Shown piece after piece: positions 56,626 to 64,000 of a stretch of DNA of 64,000 bases. The translations under genes were made by a program, and so were the position numbers. A model generated the notes under the pieces. That model saw only the letters and a list, made by a program, of their open reading frames with translations, searched no databases and was not told the DNA's origin. How positions within the stretch are numbered: the first letter of the stretch is position 1; every line of letters starts with the position of its first letter. The DNA lies in NCBI GenBank assembly GCA_019137255.1, contig WPDH01000366.1, positions 52,130 to 116,129 on the forward strand. The letters are read 5' to 3'. Source of the DNA: Corinectria fuckeliana (taxonomy: Eukaryota > Ascomycota > Sordariomycetes > Hypocreales > Nectriaceae).

Positions 56626-59600
56626 GGCGGCGATGCAATCGTTATTGCTTGGGTTTGTTGGGGCTTGAGTTTGACTGATGAGAAGACTGGTCGGCCGGAC
56701 TCAGAGGGGAGGGAGTAGGGTTAGGACCCGCTATTTGGCGCGTACCTGTATTCGGCGCACTAAATCGCGACTCGTAACTATAATCCTTTTAATAACACTT
56801 AATTATAATACTATTAATTATAATATAATTCTACCTAGATTTTAACTATAAGTTCTTAAAAGCTTAGTTATAATAAAATTATATTTAAACTTCTTATTAA
56901 GGCTATAAAAAACTAAGTAATTTATATTCTTATAAGATAATATTTTTAAGTTTACACTTTAAGATTACTTTTAATATAAAAACTTAGTATATTACTTTTT
57001 ACTATATTATTATATATTATACTTTATATTTACTAACAGCTGGTTCTACTCACTTAAAATCCTAAGCTCTTAGCTGTAACTATAAAGTAACCTAAACACA
57101 CTTAGCTAGTATAATCCTAACACTTAACTGCTCTGCTCTTATAGCAGATTAGGTGCTTAATATTTAGTTAACTATTTCTCTCTTCTTTACCTTTTTTTTC
57201 CTTTTTTATTCTTTTTTTTCTTTTCTCTTTTTTTCTTTCTCTTTTTTTATTTTTTTTCTAGCCCTCTAGGAAATAAGATAACTTTAGTCCTAGTAAAAGG
57301 ACTATTTACTTACACATAGTAGTAGTATAAGAGGCCTGTAAGAGTTAGTCTCACTAGGGTGTAAATATAAAGATTATAAAGGTAGGTATTAGTATATTAT
57401 AAAGCTTTCACTTAATAAGTATTTAGTGAGTGCTTATCTAGCATTCTTAAAGGGGCTACTAGTCTACTATTTAGGCGAGCCTTAAGGTTAAGCCTTAAAG
57501 GCTTATATTAGGTGTTAATAGTATTAGTGCTAATTATTATAATTACTCTCTCCCCCTCTAAGCCTTATCTTAAGGTATTATTCTTTATAATAGAAAGTTT
57601 ATTATTTTCTTATATATATAGTAGTTTACTAACTATATAAAAATAATATAGCCTATTATTAGGTTTATTATAATTTAAGTGTTATATAAGTGGTTATTAA
57701 GCTGTTATATAAGAGCTTACTTATTTTACACTTTAAATATTTACTTTAGGTTTTTATTTACTTTAAGTTTAGAATTCTTTCTTTCTTATAACTTTCTTTA
57801 AAACTCTCTTATTTATAGTTAACATATTAGTTTTTTCTCTTAACTTTATATTTTTCTTTTTAATTAGTTTTTACCTTCTTAATATTATCTTTACTTACTT
57901 ACTAAGTATTTAGCTTTTATATACTAATATTAATCCTTAGAGTTATAACTATAGTGTTAAAAGAGTTTTACACTTAGGCTAAAGTTAATTTTCTCTTCTT
58001 AGATAAGAAGTTTTTTAAAATACCTTCTAGTAGTATTTTCTACTCTTATTATATCTAATAGAAATATTATTCCTTCTTATATTCTTATATATATAGTTCT
58101 CTTATTTTCTGTTATACTATTTATAAAGCCTTAAATAAGTAATATAACTAGGTATATATTATAAGTACTTAGTAAGCTATAAGTGCTTATACTAATTTTA
58201 TAATAATAGATTTCTACTAAGTTAGTTCTTATAGTATAATAGTATTAAAACTTTCTTTATTATCTTTCTTACTATAACTAAAATAATAAGAAAAAGAGTA
58301 TTTTTACTATTAGCTGCTAGTATATTATTTATACTATTTATATTATTACTATTATATAGTAAAACCTTATTAAGTTTACTAAAAACCCTATAGGTATTTA
58401 TATTTAAGGTAATAATATATATTTATTTATATACTAAAAAGTAGTTACTTTTACCTAGATTTAAGCTTTATATACTAAGGTTAAATTTAGTTTAATTAAC
58501 TATAAGAACTAGTTAGTTTTATAAGCTTAACTAGTATTTATAACACTCTTATATTACTATAATAACTCTATCCTCTAACTCCTATTATTAGCCTTTTATA
58601 TCTTAGTAGTTACTAAGTGTATACCTATTATTAAGGTGTCTAATAAGAGTTTTACTTATACTTTTTCTAATAATTTTTCTAAGGCTATTTAAGCCTCTAT
58701 TATTTAGTATTATAATAATAGAGCTTTTAAGCTATTTGTTTTTTTTATAAGTATAGCACCTTTTTACTATAGTAACTAACTAGCTTCTAACTATTCTTAT
58801 AATAATAAGAGCTTAGTATATAATAATAGTATATTTAGTAATTCTTCTTATTATAGTTTAGTTTATTTTTTAGCCTTTTTTTACACCTTTTTTTACACCT
58901 CTTATAGCTGCTAACTACTCACTTAGGATCCTAAAAGAGAAGCTCTTACCTGTTTTAAGGTAAAGTATATTATAGCTAAGTAGTAATACTTAGAAGAGAA
59001 ATAACTCTAAAAGTAAGCTTACTAAGAGCAGAATAAGAAGAATAATAAGAAGAAGAAAAAAGTCTAGTCTTATTATAATAGTTAGGTTTATTATACCTCT
59101 TCTTAGGCTTAAATTTTTATTATTAGTTTAATTTATAGTCTAGTTTCTTTTATAGTTTTAAGTGGCTTTTATTTAGGGTTTTAATAGTTTAGTTATTTAA
59201 GTTTATATTTAGGTTAGAAAGAGGTAAGTATTTATCACCTAGTTGTTATTAGGTTTTTACCTATTATTAAAGATTCTTATTATCTTATTTCTTATATATA
59301 TACTTTTATTATTAGTAATATTACTATACTACTTTTATTATATTTTCTAAGTGAATTATAAGTTTCTAAGTATTATATTCTACTAGCTATTTTGTTTATT
59401 TTACTAAGTAGAAGATTTCTTCTCTTATTTTCTTATTTATAATAATTTTTTTAACTTTCTACTTATTCTCTTTTTCTTTAAGTTCTAAGAGGGTTATTAA
59501 GTACTTATTAAGTATTTTATATATATCTTTTTATAGTTTAATAAGTAAAACTAAAAACATATTATATATCCTTTAGTATTATTTTAGCAGGTAAACTTAA

Positions 59601-60429
59601 TAAGCTTATTTTCTAACTTTTTTAGCTATTATAACTTAAATAAACTTAGGTGCTAATTTCTTATATTTAAATTAGAAGTTATATATAGATAGTCTTACTA
59701 CTTATTCTACTTAGTATTTCTGTTTAAGATATCTTTTATTATAGTTTTTAGCTTAGGCTTTTATTACTTGTTTTTAGCACTTATAAGTCTTATTATACAC
59801 TTAGTAAAAGGTTTTAATATACTTAGTTACTTCTTATATAGTGGTTTTTAAGTGTTATAATATATACTCTACTACTCTTAGGTAGTACTTATATAAGACT
59901 TATATTAAAGATATACTAATACTATTATATTAGCTATTATTATATATAAATTCTACTTCTAGTAATTATACTACCTATCTTTTAAGAGACTTTTTTATAT
60001 AGATTTATAAATATTTCTTAATAGCTTAGTTTATTCTCTCTATCTAGCTATTAGTCTATAAGTAGTATATAGTAAATAGTTACTAATAAGTCACCCTCTT
60101 AATTATAAGGTCCTTTTAAAATTAGCTTATAAGAAGCTTATTTTTATTACTTATAATCTTTTTAAGACTTTTAAACTTATATTTTACTTACTTATAAAGC
60201 ACTTATACTAATTAAGCTACTATTATAGTCTTCTTATAAGAAATAAATATTATATATTTTATTATATAGTATATAATTACTAGAATTATATTATATTTCT
60301 TACTATCTACTTATATACTATTTAGTAAACTTATAATAAAGTTTATACTAATTTCTTAGAATAGGTATAATAGTATTAAGAGTGATTATAAATATCTATA
60401 AGGCTTATACCTTAAGGTTCTTACCTCTT

Positions 60430-60575
60430 AGTATAGTTAGCAGCTAGTTATATACTTAGCTATATCTTTTCTAATCTTATTCTAATAGAACTTCTTACTA
60501 ATAAGTTTTAATATCTTTATAGTTCTTATATATCTTACTCTAAGATTATTATAATACTAGTATAAGATTTTAAGT
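60430..60575 (-). pseudogene. Gypsy integrase zinc-binding remnant
   Basis: The minus strand reads LKILY.YYNNLRVRYIRTI, then KILKLISKKFY.NKIRKDIA and KYITSC with stops. This matches the spacing of the integrase HHCC zinc region followed by the WPxMxxDI-type helix in Ty3/gypsy elements. The His positions have mutated (Tyr), consistent with transitions. Confidence 0.7.
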
Positions 60576-61979
60576 CTTAACACCTCTTATATAGAAATTA
60601 CTAGTCTACTCTTAAAAAATAAGATTTTATTCTAATTATAAAAGTAGTAACTTAGCTTACTAGCTATTTATTATACTCTTACTAACTATTATTAATAGAA
60701 CTAATTATTAGCTTATAGTTCTCTAACTAGTTTTTTTAAGTATAGTAAGAGTTATAATAAGAATACTATTTCACTCTTTATAAGCTCTCTTATAATTTAA
60801 TATAAGATATATTACTCTAAATTAATAATTCTAGCTCTAATAGAGTTCTTTTAGCTTTCTTAATAGGCTGTTTCTTACTAAGTATTTTTTAACTACTTTT
60901 AGGTTATACTAGCTTATCTTTAGGCTTAAGTAACTATAAAAATAAACACTTTTTATATTTAACTTTTCTAGTCTTTTAAGAGAGTTTAAGATAAGAAATA
61001 CCTCTTTTAGACTTATTATCTTATAAGGTCTTTAAGACTTACTTATACTACTTATATATATACTCTTATAATTTTTATCTTACTTTTAATATTAGTAATT
61101 ATTTATTATATATCTAGTAGTAAATCTTTAATAATCTACAGTTTTATTATAAGAGTAAGTAGTATATTATTATAACTAACCTTACTTTTTATATAGTTAA
61201 AATATCTTAATAGTCTATTTATAAGGTTTTAAATCTTAAGATAGTATTTAATATTAAAGTTAAAAAGTGCTAACTTATATACTTAATAAGTAAGCCTTTC
61301 TTAAAGGTCTTATACTAGTATAGTAATTACTCTTTTAAGTATTATATAGTCTATTAGTAAAAGAAACCTATCTAAAAGTCTTAGCAGGTAGTAGCTTTAA
61401 TACTTAAGGCTTTTAATAACAGCTAGTAGCTCTTATTATCTTATACCCTACTATTACTTTATATTTATAAGCTTATATAATATATAGGTAATAAGTCTCT
61501 ATTAATTATTAAACAGTTATATTAAGATTCTTAAGATTACTTATAGAGATATATTTATTTCTACTTATATACACTTAGTAAGGTCTTAATATTATAAAAC
61601 AGTCACTAAGTAGAATACACACTTAAGAGTTTAAAATGCTATTTTCTCCTTCTCTCCCTATTAAAAACCTTTAGCTTTTTTGTCTTATTTTAGCTAAGCT
61701 GTTAAGAGGGTAGTAATTCTAGAGTATTTTATAATAAACTTTTAGTAAAAGTTATAAAATCCTTAAAAAACTTAAATATCTTTAATATTTTTTAGTATTA
61801 GCTACTTAGTGATTATATAAACTTTAGAGGGGTTTATTTTTAACCTCTCTTAAGTAATAATATACTTTAGAAACTTAACTTTCTATTAGTAAAATATATA
61901 TTTTAACAGCTTAGTATATAGTTAAAAGCTTTACAGTCTATAAAGTACCTTTTTAATATTTTTAGTATATTATTCTCTA

Positions 61980-62370
61980 GTTTTTAAGTATATAATAATA
62001 TTATTTAGGTATATAATATAGTAAGTGTTTAGTAACCTAGTAAGTACTTAGTAAATATATACTTAGAATATAACTAAGATATTAGTTAATCTAAATAGTA
62101 TAATAGTATATTTAAAGTAACTATATCTTATATAAAATACAGTTTTCTACTAGTTATCTAGCTTAATCTAAATATAGTAATATATATTATAAATATTAAT
62201 CTTTAAGATTTATCTTACTCTAAATAATTAATCTAATAGATTACTAATTAATAGTAATAGATAACAGTTTTTTACTATAATAGTATTAAGACTTTTATAG
62301 TTTATATAGATTTAGATTTTTCTATTTTTTTTTAGGATAAAAAGAATAAGTATACTAACTTTACTTATAA
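61980..62370 (-). pseudogene. Gypsy reverse-transcriptase remnant
   Basis: Translated with stops on the minus strand, this reads KVSILILFILKKN, then NTIIVKNCYLLLLISNLLD, KTVFYIRYSYFKYTIILFRL and YIIYLNNIIIYLK. The order and spacing match Ty3/gypsy RT (strand with PLI, the RYGHFE-VMPFGL block and YLDD). The two catalytic Asp of YLDD both read Asn, and Gly/Pro codons are replaced, as G-to-A and C-to-T transitions would do. It is not functional. Confidence 0.8.
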
Positions 62371-64000
62371 AATATCTAATCTAACTATTTATTATATTCT
62401 TAGTAATATATTTATAAATAACTTAAGCTTACTTCTTATTAGTAAGATATATTTATTCTAGTAGAGGTTTTCTTTTTAGTTATAAGTTAATTAAGTATTC
62501 TGCTTCTTCTAGTAGTAGTAGAGTTTTTAATACTTTCTTACTAAAGGTTTTTCTTTTTAACTTTAGTTTAGCTAGTAAGATATTATCTTTTTATTTCTTT
62601 AAATCCTCTTTTAGAACAGGTATTAGCTGCTTATCTAGTAATAATATACTATTAATATATATAATAAATATCTTTTTATTATCTTCTACTAAGCCTTTTA
62701 TAAAAAATATAAGGTTTTAAACTAAAATAGATTTATAAGTCTATATATATATTTAAGTATTAATTATAATACTTTCTTCTCTTATCACTTAGGTAGATAA
62801 AAGTAAGTTACTAGCCTCTTTTAGGTATTATACTTTTATAAATAGCTTTCTTACTTTCTTAAGAAACTCTTAGTAATTTAGTAGAAAGAAGGTTAGCTAG
62901 TAGGCTAGTAAGAGAAGAGTTATTATCTTATTAAAGCTAGCTAAGTTTAGTACCTTTTAATCTAGATTAGACTTAAGACTTAACTTTTATACTAGTTGTT
63001 AGCTAATAAGATTAACTTATATATAAGTGTTTATATTTATTTTAACTTCTTTTTTAGTAAACACTTATATAATAAGCGTCTTATCTTATATAATTACTCT
63101 AATTAGCACTAGCTTAAGTTTTAATATAAAAAGTATAGTAATTATTTTTATACCTACTTGTTTTCTAATAAGTTAATATTCTTAAGATAAGCTATAATAG
63201 CTTATATAGCAGTTATATTTTAGGTAGCTTTTCTTTTATTTAACTATCTTATAGTCCTTTAGGGTACCTTATAATTTAAAGTATAGTATCCTTTTTTATT
63301 ATAATTATAATAGATAATCCCTTTAAGAAACTAACTTAATAAGTAGTTATCTACTACTTATTATCTATTATTACTAGCTAGCTAAAGTCCTCTATTAGTT
63401 AACTTATTAGTATTTTAAGTTCTTAACTCACTTAGAGAGCAGGTCTAATAGTTTATTATTTAAGTCTTTTATAAACCCTTCTAAGTATTAGTAAAGCTAC
63501 TCCTCTTCTAGCTATCACTTCTTAAGTAGTTATTACCTTTAAGGTGTTACTATTACTATTAAGCTTTCTAAGCTAGCTTTCTTACCTTTAGGATATTTAT
63601 TTATAGTCTCTAAAGCTCCTTTTTAACTCTAGTTTATAATCTATAATAGTATTAGTATACTAAGATCTTATCTTTCTTAGGCTTTTTAGTGCTAAGAGAG
63701 TTATAAATTAATCTTTATATATTAAAGTAGTCTATTAGTAACTACTTTACGTCTTATTAGAGGTAGGTAAGATTTTCCTATAGTTTAATTACTTACTATT
63801 TTAGATTTATATATAGTCTTCTTATAAAGTTTATAAAGTCTAACTATAAGAGGTCTTATATAGTATTTAAGTAGTCTTTCTATTCTATCTATAAGATTTT
63901 AAAAAGATAGGTAATTAACTAGAGTATTTTCTAGTGATAAGTTATAAACTCTTATATATTATTTACTAACTATATAGTATAAATCTAATTATTAATTTAT

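Larger units (their letters stand above)
56750..64000 (-). mobile_element. AT-rich RIP-degraded block with Ty3/gypsy retrotransposon
   Basis: From about 56.75 kb to the window end the sequence becomes extremely AT-rich, stop codons are dense in every frame and no gene is possible. On the minus strand the pol order of a Ty3/gypsy element can still be traced: reverse transcriptase at about 62370-61980 and the integrase zinc-binding region at about 60575-60430. Gag would lie towards or beyond 64000. No long terminal repeats were identified, so element borders are unknown, and more than one element may be present. The switch from normal composition at 56.7 kb is sharp. This is typical of repeats mutated by RIP in fungi. 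Confidence 0.85.

Noticed and set aside
1..64000. tRNA, rRNA, CRISPR array or operon-type features
   Set aside because: I looked for tRNA B-box patterns and direct-repeat arrays on both strands and saw none. Splicing and gene content are eukaryotic, so bacterial features are not expected.

Overview
The window looks like nuclear DNA of a filamentous ascomycete, most likely a Sordariomycete. The evidence is spliced genes with very short introns (about 49-185 nt, GT..CTAAC..YAG), typical fungal proteins (an Mbp1-type APSES factor, Arp1/centractin, a GH76 Dfg5-like mannosidase, Scj1 with a C-terminal HDEL, DUF3602 and DUF3824 proteins), and C-to-T/G-to-A decay of transposons of the kind left by repeat-induced point mutation (RIP). 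This is inferred from gene content; no species can be named.

Layout. 1-3.1 kb: degraded, unrecognised coding remnants and a possible RecQ-helicase scrap. 4.7-5.6 kb (-): a conserved single-TM fungal protein, followed by 6.7 kb with no convincing gene, several simple repeats and two C-tracts containing Ns. 12.3-16.5 kb: a divergent pair, mbp1 (-) and arp1 (+). 17.7-18.1 kb (-): a DUF3602 protein. 19-35.4 kb: an accessory island of broken genes and mobile elements. It holds a disrupted unknown gene with a small inverted internally deleted copy beside it, two dead and one intact aminoglycoside-phosphotransferase-like (APH) kinases, a LINE fragment split by a complete but RIP-killed pogo-like transposon with perfect 47-bp inverted repeats, a broken DUF7924 gene, a wrecked short-chain dehydrogenase and a broken ZNFX1/NFX1-type helicase. 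37-56.6 kb: core genes again (GH76, Erv41-like, a 2-oxoglutarate oxygenase, the Prp2 spliceosomal helicase, Scj1, a DUF3824 protein, phosphoserine aminotransferase). 56.75-64 kb: an extremely AT-rich block in which a minus-strand Ty3/gypsy retrotransposon can still be read.

The core genes are housekeeping functions in cell-cycle transcription, dynein/dynactin transport, splicing, the secretory pathway (Erv41, Scj1, GPI-type GH76) and serine synthesis. They do not form one pathway. In the island, several in-frame stops are TAG, TAA or TGA where a C-to-T change from CAG, CAA or CGA would explain them, and the catalytic acids of both transposon families have become Asn/Lys. Genome defence by RIP is the simplest common cause. 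Exon boundaries given for core genes were worked out by hand from splice signals and reading frame, and coordinates of pseudogenes are approximate.
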